Assembly: GCA_036852015.1 (NCBI GenBank)
Contig: JAANDG010000323.1
Location: 20,001 to 84,000, forward strand
Length of the DNA: 64,000 nucleotides
Direction of reading: 5' to 3'
Origin: Pelodera strongyloides
Taxonomy: Eukaryota; Nematoda; Chromadorea; Rhabditida; Rhabditidae
A program made the translations under genes and the position numbers. The number at the start of each line of letters is the position of its first letter. The first letter of the stretch is position 1. Positions 26,201 to 36,857 of this stretch are shown here, in pieces. Below the pieces are notes generated by a model. It saw nothing but the letters and a program-made list of their open reading frames with translations, did no database searches and had not been told where the DNA came from.

Positions 26201-29200
26201 TTGGAAAATATCGTATCCTACTATGTATGACATGGAGAATCAAATGGAATCATCTCACCCTTGAAATGGGCCTCACCCATTAAACAGACTTTTCAGCTGA
26301 AATCTTTTCCTATAATTATAGACACGTGACTGCCACCGACAAAGGTGCCATAGACGCGGTGAAGCTGTTCAGCAAAACCACCAACCGATTCTGCGTATCA
26401 GCGTCGAGTAGCTACTTGAGGAGCAGATGCACAGACACCACATTTAAAGTGTGGAGCCTTGACAATAGAAGTGTGCGTGATTTTCCTTCCGTTTAGGTCA
26501 TTTAGTTCAAAATAGTTCTTTTTTCAAAAAGGACGCCAACCGATGACCTTCACTTCTCGAGAACCCGCACCTTTGACCTATTCGTGCGAACAGCGGGAAC
26601 CTCCCAGGGTTGAGGGATTTGTCGCGTGATTTTCCTTCTGTTTAGAGCATTTAGTCCTCAATATTTGGCAGGTTGCGCAAATTATTGCGCGGTAAACGCA
26701 GGATTTTGAAGCATTATTCGTTGGACGGGACTGAAATTATACCTATACTACCTTTTCAGGAAAATGACGGTATTTTGTATGAAACGGCAATCGGGCATTC
26801 TAACACCGTTTGCGGTATTGAAATGCATGGCACAGATCAATTCATAAGCGGATCTTTCGACCGCCACGTAAAGCTATGGAATATAGGCAACTCGTCGGTC
26901 AACGTGAGTTGACTTGAATAAGTTGAAAAATATATTTGAATTTGTGTGTTGATTTTGGGTTGATTGTTGGTATAACGTATAACGACAAGTTACTAATGGA
27001 CAAGCTTGATGTGGAATAATAGCCCGTATTCTCGGGTCGACGGGAATGTTTCGTTTGGGAGCTCATTCGTATGCAAATTTTTCCTCCAGCTAGTCTAGAT
27101 AGTCGAGAAATTTGCATACAAAGGATTTCCCAAATGGAACGTTTCCGTCGACCCGAGAATACGGGATAATGAGTTCTCACTAAAAGTGCACGTTCGCAAA
27201 TTCGAAACTGCGAAATAGCTAACTCAAGTCCAGCTTTCCGTATATTAGCATACGCTGGCTGACTTGGGATCGATACGACAGCGCAAAAAAAACTTTTTCC
27301 TTGTTTTCTACAGCAGTCGACAAAGACAAAGTGTTTCTTGTTCACTACGAATCAAAAAGTATTAGCTGCGAACTCTCGGATATAAAAACCGTTTTCAGCT
27401 CTAAAAGAGTGAAATTCGTGAATTTTTGTGTTTTTCGGGTTACGTGGAATTTTCTAGTGCCAAATGATGGCGATTTCAGAAACATTTTGTGAAAACCATT
27501 GTCTGTCTTGGTATGCACAATGAAAAACAGTATTCGTTTTGGCAAAAATTTACTTTCAAAAACTCTATCAATTACGTGATTTTACAGGAAATTGCTATGC
27601 AGCGAAAAGAGGCAATGCTCAGGGATATTGCCTACGAGAACGGCGTGCTGGCCTGTAGCACGGGTATAAGAACTATTACACTTCACGATGTGCGCAATGG
27701 ACTTCAGGCAGGTCATGCATATTTTACCCGAAGATTGTTCTTTCTGGTGTTTCGTAAAAAAAAACTAGAAAAAATACATATTCCTTATATAATTCCCACA
27801 ATCAAAAGGCTTCTTGTCTCCTCAGAAATTTACCGCTGTAATTAAATTTCAAAAAATTCTTTCGCCTTTATTAACCTTTAGAATGTCACGTACACAAGGA
27901 AATGAATGTGTTTTATGTCGCCACACGACTTTACACGAAAGTAGGTAGTAATAGGTATCCGAGCCCGTACATATGAGCCTCACTCAGACTCTCGCTGGAA
28001 CAGCACTTCATTGATGAGCTTATGCATGAAAATACGTGCTCCGATTTATTTCTACCCATTGCCGGTTTCGAATAGAAAGTCGCTTTCAGTATCGCACAAA
28101 ATTTAGAATGTGAATGCTGGTTCACGCTTTCAAAAGCCAGTTTTTAGTCCGCTGTTCTAATTGCCCTCAGAAAATCTACTTGTAGTCCATTATGGGGTCT
28201 CGATGTATGGCAAAAACAGCGCATTTTGCTTCCAAGTATCAAATGTGCATCTCGTGTACGATTTTGCATACACCTTTGAAAGTTAGAAAATGCACCATTG
28301 ATAATACTAGAGGAGGCGAAAATGCACAGTTTATGCACGCTCGAATAAAAATAGTCCTGTGGGTACCGCTGCGGGACTATTTTTTGGCGGTCTGTAGTTG
28401 TTCCCGTGTAGTGCCAATCTACGGTAATTAAAGCCATACTTGGAAGCAATTTTTGCCACACATCGAGACCCCATAAAAGCCAACGAGACCGCGATTAGTT
28501 ACCCCAATATACTTTGCACAATTTTCTCTATTCCACTTTGGCGAAACGCTCAGCGAAAATAATTTTTGGCAAACCTCTCAGCGAAATTATTATTGCGCGT
28601 CTAGCGAAATAAAGTCAATTGTCATGCAAGGAGAGAGTTTATGGAATGAACGTGCGCAGGAAAAATAGCGAAACGCTCAGCGAAAATTATGGCGTTTCGC
28701 CATGGCCATGGGGCGTTTCGCCAAAAAATAAGCATTGAATGCTGTTGTTCACAGTAAATGGAACATTATATTTAAAGCGAAATACCGGCCGGTTTTTGAA
28801 ACGCATCGTGCACAACTGAATTGTTACGTATTTATGCTAATTTACTCGAATTTAGCTCAATTTTTTATTCTAATTTATGTTCATTTGCGTAAGTTGCATA
28901 CGATTCTGGTGTACCCGATGTGTTTCAAAAACCGACCGGTATTTCGCTTTAACGGGGAAGTAGATTAGCTATCTCAATACACCTCACTTTTTTACAATTC
29001 CCTTATCCCTTAATGTACACTTCTTTACAGAAAATCGACCGAACCTCATTTTTGTTTCATGATTACACATGGCCGCTGTCAATCGTATTTAAGGTGAACT
29101 ATTCCTTATAGTGCTTCGTTTCATCAATATTTCTCTTCGTGTTCTCCACTCTATTATTTATGAATTCTGGATGCACATGAAAAATTGGGGTCGAACTGAA

Positions 29201-30462
29201 ATCGAACTCGCATCTGCTGCGATTCGTTAACGCTAACCGTGGGTGCCGCTAGCGTTCGCTAACGCTAGCTGGACCCCCAACCAAATAGCGAGTTAAAGGA
29301 ACGCAACTACGTTATTTTCGCGATTTTTCTTTGATTTTCACAACATGTGGAAATAAAATATTGTGTCACAAAAGATTGTGTCACGTGACACACGTGACAC
29401 CAAATTTGTATCCCCGCTCCTACGCCTTGTCAGATTTTCGAATTTCAGGGTACATTTCTCCACTTGGCGTTCACCGACCCTCTGGTGACCGTGGATATTA
29501 GAAAACTCACTGTTCCTGTCCAGCAACACATGTTTGACAGGTCTTTCGCGCCCAACTATACGGTAGCCATATACATGCACTGGTCCGATGGGCTCCTTCA
29601 ATGTGCTAATCACAAGTACGCTACTTATTATATAAAGTTGGGAGAGTTTGTTTGTTGTTTGAGCGTTTGTTCGTATGTTTGGATGATGTGCGTTGCACTC
29701 AGGAAGTAAGAGTAGTTCAATAGTTCACGTTCGCTGCACTGACCCGTCTCACATATATAGAGCGCCGCACTCACACAAGCTCAAAAAAAGCTGCATGATA
29801 TACGGGATGTGTGTGGTGTATCTCTATGTTTTTTATTTATCACTCTATATTTACTTTATTAGTAGATTTTTTTAATAGATTAAAGGAAGAAAGATTTGTT
29901 TTAGAGGTGACGCGCAGGAATTCGATGCGTCGACACTGGAGCTTCGCCACTCATTCTCCGTATGCAAAGCAGAAGAATGCGTATGTATCCGACCGGTCGA
30001 ACTGTTTAGAAATCGAGGCTCTTTTGTGGCTATCACCGGCACAGTGGTTAAGGTACTGTATATAATTCACAATCAGTAATAAAAATGTATTAGCAATTAC
30101 AGCCTATTATAAACTGCATCCCCTTTTGGCCGAAAAATACAGCGAATATTCAGCGAAACTTATATCATCGAAATCCAGTGGCAAAAATATTCCAGACATT
30201 TCGCTATTTCAACGTCGGCTATACTGTAGTAACGTGTCTTGCGTCTGTCCACGACTTACTAGCAAAAGAAACTCTTGTTTGGACAAATTTATTGCTTAAA
30301 AAACGAACAATTTAGGGATTTTCCCTGAGGCCACCACATGAAAATCTTGGAACTTTCTCTGAGTTTCCTGATAAACAGTATCCCACGGCAATGGACGTCA
30401 GCGAAAGAGACATCGTTGTGGGATGCAACAGCGGCTCACTAATTACTTGGACTAAGGATTAA
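23272..30462 (+). CDS. F-box and WD40-repeat protein, FBXW9-like
   Basis: Predicted 354-residue substrate adaptor of an SCF-type ubiquitin ligase. Eight exons close in phase: 23272-23399, 25282-25341, 26322-26472, 26760-26903, 27588-27707, 29449-29615, 29905-30052, 30316-30462 (stop TAA). Residues 9-42 form an F-box (STLPTEILQMIFAYL), followed by the Trp-rich linker WRDEDAWANWDQQKR seen in FBXW9-type proteins. WD40 blades follow, with signatures FKVWSLDN near residue 105, SGSFDRHVKLWNI near 148 and GSLITWTKD at the C terminus. It is shorter than the human protein, and some blades are weak. Intron 5 needs either a GC donor at 27708 (exon ends CTTCAG) or read-through to a GT donor at 27747. The start ATG follows a splice-acceptor-like TTTCAG at 23211-23216, so a 5' leader exon lies upstream. 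Substrate unknown. Confidence 0.75.
23584..24045. mobile_element. TTAA-type inverted-repeat element (GGGACGGGCCC family)
   Basis: Left end 'ctaaagggacgggcccagca' with 'aagtaaacctatattta', right end 'atatgtttattttgatgggc' with 'cctgtcactttaa'. Related ends occur at 45152-47074 and 49900-50201. It occupies the first intron of the F-box gene. Confidence 0.65.
24611..24792. mobile_element. MITE, TTAAAGCGAAATACCGGCC family
   Basis: Begins TTAAAGCGAAACATCGTCCG and ends with CCGGCAGGTATTTCGCTATAA. The body contains 'ttgaagcgcatcgtggacaa' and 'gacacgatgcgttccaaaaa'. No coding capacity. Lies in intron 1 of the F-box gene. Confidence 0.8.
25869..26283. mobile_element. TTAA-type MITE (GGGTCAGGCCCA family) with a nested palindrome
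   Basis: Outer ends TTAAAGGGTCAGGCCCATTT and AAATGGGCCTCACCCATTAA. Between them lies an inner inverted repeat whose arms are 'cagccatacccaactatcta' (26008 on) and 'tagatagttgggtatggctg' (26130 on). Its right third matches the intron sequence repeated in the 43-45 kb exon array ('gcgcttgaaaat...atcgtatcctac'). Lies in intron 2 of the F-box gene. Confidence 0.8.
27023..27165. mobile_element. Short inverted-repeat element (CCCGTATTCTCGGG ends)
   Basis: Left arm 'cccgtattctcgggtcgacg', right arm 'cgtcgacccgagaatacggg'. A longer relative with the same ends spans 46131-46691. It lies in intron 4 of the F-box gene and carries no ORF. Confidence 0.75.
28193..28473 (+). mobile_element. MITE with TGGGGTCTCGATGTATG ends
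   Basis: Ends are 'tggggtctcgatgtatgg' and 'cacacatcgagacccca'. A copy of the whole unit lies in the opposite orientation at 52374-52662, including the internal phrase 'gcatacacctttgaaagtta'. Intron 5 of the F-box gene. Confidence 0.75.
28772..28952. mobile_element. MITE, TTAAAGCGAAATACCGGCC family
   Basis: Ends TTAAAGCGAAATACCGGCCG and CCGGTATTTCGCTTTAA with 'tttgaaacgcatcgtgcaca' and 'cccgatgtgtttcaaaaacc' inside the arms. A near-canonical copy of the family in intron 5 of the F-box gene. Confidence 0.85.
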
Positions 30463-30561
30463 ACCCAAGCAAATCAATTTTACAATAATAATACTACTAA
30501 TAATGCTAATAATAAATCATTCTTCACTGTCTATGAGATGACGGTAAGATAGCAGAGGCCA

Positions 30562-30687
30562 TATTCACCACTCAATTCCCCGTGGGGAATTCCCCTCTTT
30601 TTCTCTGCGTGTCTCACATTAGAATGTTATTTTCTGTCCACAGGGAATGTTTACCCGAGGGAATCGGAGTGGTGAATATGGACTATG
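30562..30687. repeat. Short inverted repeat related to 15105-15226
   Basis: Contains 'attcaccactcaattcccc' at the left and 'ccgagggaatcggagtggtg' at the right, with 'tctctgcgtgtctcacatta' between. The same elements in opposite order occur in the receptor-gene intron at 15105-15226, so this is a small dispersed MITE. Confidence 0.55.
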
Positions 30688-30802
30688 AATACTACCTCCA
30701 GTGAAGCATGGTACGCGAGCTTGAAATCATATATCACCCCCACTTGTATGGTGAAAATACAACCCCGACACTAGTAAAAAGAGACTGTTAAACAATTTAT
30801 GT

Positions 30803-32429
30803 TCAATTTTTCAAATCTCCCGCTATTTCCTTGGCAGCCGCCGCTTTTAAATCGATAACATATTGATCAAGTTGGTCCATTAGATCCTGTCGGAGAAGTT
30901 TTCGGAAGAAAGGGCGAGTTCGACTCCAAGAAGGCAACACACCCTCTGGCAGATGGGCATCCTCGTACAAGGAGAGATTCAACTGAAACGAAACAAAATT
31001 ATAACAATTATGAAATTGCTTTATTATTAAAACACATACTCCCTACTACTATGTCAAAAAGTCTACCTGTCATCTACCGTTTGTCAACTACTTTGAGACT
31101 ATGTGGTGTCCAAAAATGTGGTCGAAAAGATCTTTTTTGAGATGATTTAGAAAAAATTGAGATGCATGGTTGCCAAGTGCTCCTCAAATGGTTCGGCATG
31201 CATAAAGCAGAGAATCGTCCCCTAATGGCACAACCCCCGTTTTCTATCTTCTATCTATGTAACGACAATGATCACCTTTTCAATTTCTTCTTCGCTCGGC
31301 CATCCACTACGATCAATACGTAGAATTGCCCACTTATATTCACCAATTTGAGGGGCCGTTTGTCTAAAGTATGTTTCTCTACTATGTATAAGGTAACTCT
31401 TTAATCTTTCCGCATCCCCTTCCGCTCTCCCTTGCTGTCTCCACCAGGGGTATACGGATGGCACACGTGTCGCGCTATTCTGGCTCACATAGCGTGTGCC
31501 AATTCAAACGGTGAACGAGGCATGCGCCCAGTTAGACTCAAAAGTTTTGTGTTACCATACCTCTCCTTCCACATGTGAATCCAGTACGAAAGTAGAAGTT
31601 GATCAACGAACCAACTGCTCACTGCTTTCTTATCAGTGTCACCAGAGAGAACCCCTGAATACGTATCTTAAGTAAGGTTCCACCGGTCGCTAAGCGAATG
31701 GTAAGGTCGTTTTGTAAACCTTACCTTGAGGTAAAAGGATGGAACATGGCGTATACTAGATGAGGTACACAGTTACTTTAGAGTGTAGTGCATGCCTACT
31801 ACGTACGTACTGTTCGCTAATATTTGTGTTACCTTTATTATTAAACACAGCTCTGTTGAAATGCTGCAATAGTACATCTTCTATAGCTTCTCCATCTTCA
31901 TAAAGGTCGATGGATTGAGGTCCTAAAATGTACATGAGAGAGAACGACATATGATCACCATTTAAAGCAAATACCGGTCGGTTTTTGAAACGCATCGTGG
32001 ACAACTGAATTCTTACGCATCGACGCTGATCTGCTCGAATTTAGCTCGATTTTTATCCTAATTTATGTTCATTTGCACACGCTGCTGGTATTTCGCTTTA
32101 AATGGGGTTTTACTAATGTGATTTTCGAATTCTTGTTTATGTTTCCTAATGTGGTTTAGCAAATTTATCGCAGTTAACATAACAAAACAAAAAATAAGAA
32201 CTTTAAAAAATAATCAAAAATATCCCACCAATCACCTCTCTCCATGCCTTGACCTGCATGGCTACAGTACATATTGGGTACATTCGGAATGTTAAACCAC
32301 GAAAGTTCACTTGATTACAACATTGTGAATTGAAGATGAACATCTGAAGAGTTTATAATCAGCATAGAAAGCGAGGAGGGTTTTTTGAGATGAAGAGAGA
32401 GAGACAGAGAGGGAGAGAGAGATTGCGAT

Positions 32430-32460
<31 letters not shown>

Positions 32461-33240
32461 ATGAAGAAATAAAGAAAGAGTAGTAGCCATTAACTAAATC
32501 TTACTTGATGTGAAGCATTATTCCAGTGTTTCTCCCTCTTTAGTGGAATATAATCAGCATCAGATGTCAGAACGACAGAGTTCTCCGTCAGAGCCAGACG
32601 ACGAGACAGTGGAGCAAATATACGACACATCTGTGTAGGAAAATTACGTCAGAATATATATTTACGAATTTACTTATTCGGGCAGCTATTGTTAGTTGGT
32701 TAGTTCTATTTAACCTCTCAAAGCGCGTTTGGACACCCATTTCTGCAACGCTATGCTATGAGCGCGTCGAAAATTTAAGTTAATAAACAAGATGTTTATC
32801 ATATATTTGAGTTGATCAAATACCTGAGCCACTGTGTATCCAGGCAGCTCCTGATTTCTGAGAAAAACATGGGAAATATTGTTTTGTTCGAGAAAATTCA
32901 CAAAAATTTTTGCAGTTTCTGTTTGAAATTCGATCGAATCGCCCACAAGACAGACTATAGCTGAAAAGATAGCATTTAGTATTTTTTAATGTCAGGATAT
33001 CTATGCTTCTTTCTCGTCTCAGACTTGAGTAGTTACCTTTTTTTAATAAGCTTTCTTGTTTAAAACATATAATTACCCTAATGTGTGTGTACTACTTATT
33101 TAAGGTAACTTACGTGTTATGCCGAGATTTATCCATGAAATAGCAGCGAGAGGTATAGAGTGTAGATACTGTGGATCGGCTGTAGACGAGAGAGAAGCAT
33201 AGATATCCTGTTTTTGTTCAGTTTCAGTAGGAATGGAATT
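30803..33240 (-). CDS. Putative DxD glycosyltransferase-like protein, copy A (5' exon not found)
   Basis: Eight exons read on the minus strand and close in phase: 33240-33114, 32960-32824, 32630-32505, 32343-32229, 31922-31833, 31654-31561, 31438-31276, 30982-30803 (stop), giving 343 residues without a start. It is a paralogue of copy B at 36858-40342. Shared features in order: AxSWINxG, PIVCLxG, the segment VVLTSDADYIPLKREKHWNN with a DAD (DxD-type, metal/nucleotide-sugar) motif, a double Cys (FNSQCC), MYPICTV, a WFVDQ block, RIDRSGWPSEEEIEK and DAHLPEGV. DxD in such a context suggests a Golgi or ER nucleotide-sugar transferase, but the exact family is not assigned. Copy A has a longer C terminus than B (LKAAAAKEIAGDLKN). 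A MITE sits in its intron at 31962-32102. The signal-anchor exon present in B is not recognisable upstream, so it may be diverged or lost. Confidence 0.7.
31962..32102. mobile_element. MITE, TTAAAGCGAAATACCGGCC family, short copy
   Basis: Ends TTAAAGCAAATACCGGTCGG and GGTATTTCGCTTTAA; the left arm retains 'tttttgaaacgcatcgtgga' but the right arm is shortened. It lies between exons 32343-32229 and 31922-31833 of glycosyltransferase-like copy A. Confidence 0.8.
32390..32465. repeat. (GA)n microsatellite
   Basis: A run of ga dinucleotides with interruptions (gagagagacagagaggg, gagagagagagagaga), in an intron of copy A. Confidence 0.9.
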
Positions 33241-33429
33241 CTAGAAAGAAATATTTATTTCCAAAAAATATGTTGCGGATTCGAGTTAATTGCTACGCAT
33301 AATGTTATCTCTCTATTTCTGTGATTCCGTCTTCCCTTATAGGACAATGGTCACTTCCCTGCCCTCTTCCCTCTACCCTCCTCTCTTTAAAGGAAGAGGC
33401 CCATGAGAAAAAAGTTTTCCTCAAACTAC

Positions 33430-33795
33430 TTGTACAGTATGTCCGGAATTTCAGAAATATTACTGTGAAAACCGCGTTGCTTGAAGCCTAGAACTCGCGG
33501 GGTTATTCCCCGGCAAACAGTTCGGACAGGTACCGTAGTCAGAACGTCAAAACTCGTTTATGCGGTCCATTTGCATTCTTTCTATACATAGAAAATGAAC
33601 AAACGAATAAAAATCATTCCTACGATTATAAATAGGCGTTTCGAGTACAGTAATGCCCTAAAAGCGCAAAAATTGATCCTTACTACGGTACCTGTCCGAA
33701 CTGTTTGCCGGGGAATAACTCTGTGAGTTCAAGGCTTCAAGCAATGCGGTTTTCACAGTAATATTTCTGCAATACCGGACATTCTGTACAAATAA
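33430..33795. mobile_element. Foldback element about 365 bp
   Basis: Left arm 'gtgaaaaccgcgttgcttga' and 'cggcaaacagttcggacagg'; right arm 'cctgtccgaactgtttgccg' and 'tcaagcaatgcggttttcac'. Arms are about 100 bases with a few mismatches. The flanks are also inverted ('tacagtatgtccgg' against 'ccggacattctgta'). No ORF. Confidence 0.8.
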
Positions 33796-35362
33796 ATTGA
33801 AGATAACTTTTTTCTCGTGGGCCAAATTTGCCTTTTAATTTGTTTTTACGCTTCAAGGGCGTGCACCTTTATTCAAGGGTGAAAATACAGGTTCTTTACA
33901 ACGCGAAACTTTGGCCGGTGCGCGTCTGGCATATGGCCGGTGCGCCACGGCGGTTCCCCAATTTCGGGCACAGGCTAGGCCGCGCACCGGTCAAGTTGCC
34001 CCAGTTTACGGGATACATCGGCCAAGAGACGTCATCACCCTGGATTGGAAGCTAAGATGAAGAAACCCGACTTCTGAGAAAAAGGGGACCCTGTATAAAT
34101 ATCGATCAGAATACATTAGATCACCTGAGATTCGGACTGGGCAAGTTCAAATACCACTGCATCTGCGTTGTTCATAGATTCTATGCTAAAATAGGATTTT
34201 TTTAAATTAGGACCTTGTTGGCATACAATATTTCAAAATGTTCTTCTGATAAACTGCGTGTCTACATGTTCATGGATGCTATTTTTCGGGAAAGACTTCA
34301 GTTCGTCTGGCGTTGAGTTCGTTGAGTTCGTCATAAGTTTCCGGGCACCCAAAAAATGTGTTTCTGCTTAGTTTGAAGGAAATCTAATGCAACCACTAAA
34401 TCAAGCATGCCCAAAGGCCCAAACAAAATGATTTTCAGTATAAACAATAAAAAAAGACATAATTACATCTGCCGGCTCCTACTTTTAGTTTATTACAGTT
34501 ATTTTTTACAAGATGTAGCTGATATAGCAAAACATAATATCAATCACCTCGACAAACGTGAAGTCAAAAATAGTAGACAGCAAACGAAAATGGTCAATAA
34601 TCTGAATAGTGAACAGGACCATGACGGGGGCACTGGAGCGGGCATTTATGTTAATTTCCTATATCCAATTACTGTTTCCTGAGAATAATAAACAATTACA
34701 ATAAACTATTTGGGATATTCAAAAAAGCAACTGTTATATAGTAAGACAAAAGAGAGGAAAAGAAATATTATAAATACACTATTTCAAAAAATGCTCACAA
34801 TATTGCATGACGAACAAATTAACGGTACTAATTAATGGTAATTAATGGTAATTAATACTACAAACTACAAGTGATATAAAAAAAACAGCCGCTGCCAATT
34901 GGACTTCTAGTAATCAACATAACCGAAGAAAGCAAACTTTTTTGGAGATCGATAAATTTTATTATTTTATTCTTTCAGATAAAGTATAAATATAGCAATA
35001 TATACAGAAGTGTTCAATAAGTCAATGATATTTACACAGCCTTTGTGGCGTTGCTATATATTCTGAAGCGCGGTCACCTCACAGAAACAGACTCGAAAAC
35101 AAAAAAAATGTTGAATCGTTCGTTTGATAGATACTAACATAGTGAAACATAAGATAATTGTCAGTAGTGAATATCAATTTCGTGTATTTGTGGAAGACTA
35201 CTTAAATGTAAGAGTAAATATGCTGATTTTCAACATGGAATAGTAACTACAGAATACCTTGAATTCTTTGTTTTATCAATTTTGTTATGCAATTTCGTTG
35301 GAACTAAGGATATATCATTAAAACATCGCACGTCCCAACAGTTCTCAAGTAAAGTGTTCTAG

Positions 35363-35533
35363 TTAAAGCGAAATACTAGCTCCTTTGGAAAATTTGCATA
35401 TGATAAGCAAATCCTATGTATCCTATGCAAATTTTGTACGATCGTCCACGGCAATCGTACACAATTAGCATAGGATACATAGGATTTGCTTATCATATGC
35501 AAATTTTCCAAAGGGGCTAGCATTTCGCTTTAA
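35363..35533. mobile_element. 171-bp near-perfect palindrome, TTAAAGCGAAAT ends
   Basis: Begins TTAAAGCGAAATACTAGCTC and ends with GCTAGCATTTCGCTTTAA. Both arms contain 'ttggaaaatttgcatatgat' and 'ataagcaaatcctatgtatc'. The only spacer is a short central segment (gatcgtccacggcaatcg). Copies at 43129-43299, 44162-44332 and 53789-53963. Confidence 0.9.
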
Positions 35534-35836
35534 ATTCTGATAAATAACGTTGAGCAGTTTGTCATAGCTGGAACTCGTCGTCTAGGCCTTATTGTTAGTG
35601 TGAGCATCCAGTATTATATATGCTATGCAATGCACAAACTGTGAAATTTGTGGAATTCCCTTGAATAAAAAAAACTCCTTCTTTGAAACCATATAATTTT
35701 ATGCATAACTTTATTCGTGAACAATGAGACAACATATGAAAAGTTTAAAAAAATAAGCAGTAAAGCTAGAATGTAAAAGTAAAAATTAGTAAACCCGCAT
35801 GCATAATATCATAATACAGTGCAGCGCATATGTATA

Positions 35837-36650
35837 CGGGCACCCAAAAAATCGTGTTTCTACTAGGTTTGGAGGAAATCTAATGCAACCACTAAATCAA
35901 GCATCGCCAAAAACCCAAACAAAATGATTTTCAGCAAAAAGAATAAAAAAATTATTTAATTATATTAATTTTAATGACGCCAAATTGTAAGTCAAAAAAT
36001 GAAATCCAGAGCTCGCACAAACCATTTATATGGGCTTGTAGATCTTTTCATGGCGAGAATTTCTGTAAAAAAATTATAATTTTAGGCGTACTCCGAAGGA
36101 AGTTACGGCGTCTTGAAGTGCGCTCGAATGAGCTGTTTTGATCCCTAGCGTACCCCTTAAACTAAGCTTCGCAATTGCCTAACTTCAAGACGCCGTACCG
36201 TCCTTCGGAGTACGCCTAAAATTATAATTTTTTTACAGAAATTCTCGCCATGAAAAGATCTACAAGATGATGTGGGTGGTTTTTGCGGAATCTGGATTTC
36301 AGTTTTTTTACTTACAGTGTGGGGCAATTAAAATTAATATAATTTAAAGAAAAAATTACTATTTTGTTGAAAATCATCCTGTTTTGGTTTGAGGGCATTC
36401 TTGATTTTAGTGGTTGCGTTAGACCTTGTAGAAACACATTTTTTCGCCCCTGCCTCAATACTTATGACGCGCGTTTTTTGGGGTTTCGTACCCTAATTGT
36501 CCCTAATTTGCCTGAAACTTCTGATTTTTTGCTGAATTTTTTTGTCACTAGGTTTTTGGCCATCCCCGATTTGGTAGGATGGTTGATTTTCCCAAAAAGT
36601 GCTTTTTAGTACTAGATTTGGGGGTGCCCGGATACTTATGACGCGCACTG
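35837..36650. mobile_element. Long foldback element (about 800 bp)
   Basis: Left arm from 'cgggcacccaaaaaatcgtg' through 'aggcgtactccgaagg'; right arm mirrors it from 'ccttcggagtacgcc' (36201) through 'gattttagtggttgcgttag' and 'gtgcccggatacttatgac' (36627). Arms are nearly perfect close to the centre and diverge outward. The repeated flank 'atacttatgacgcgc' appears twice on the right side (36457 and 36632). No coding evidence. Confidence 0.75.
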
Positions 36651-36857
36651 TATGTGTGGCATAAGTAAAAAAGGAAAAATCTTCAAAAATATTGCTTTAG
36701 CAATTCAAAAAAAATGACGTAAAGCATTATTAGACCAGTAACGAACAATTATTTCCAATTTCTACTCGTTCTAACGGACAAAATTATTGGGACCAAAACT
36801 GTTCCTGTCAATCTACCTACCTTTATCAATTCTACATACTTCAATTCTATTAATATG

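Larger units (their letters stand above)
33800..36857. other. Intergenic repeat region between the two glycosyltransferase-like genes
   Basis: This stretch contains a partial copy (34346-34445) of the foldback at 35837-36650, a perfect-arm palindrome at 35363-35533, and AT-rich DNA. I see no exon homologous to the glycosyltransferase-like family here, apart from what is assigned to copies A and B. Confidence 0.55.

Noticed and set aside
27301..27480. Open frame after TCTACAG in the F-box gene intron
   Set aside because: Its phase does not fit the neighbouring exons, and no WD40 signature is present.
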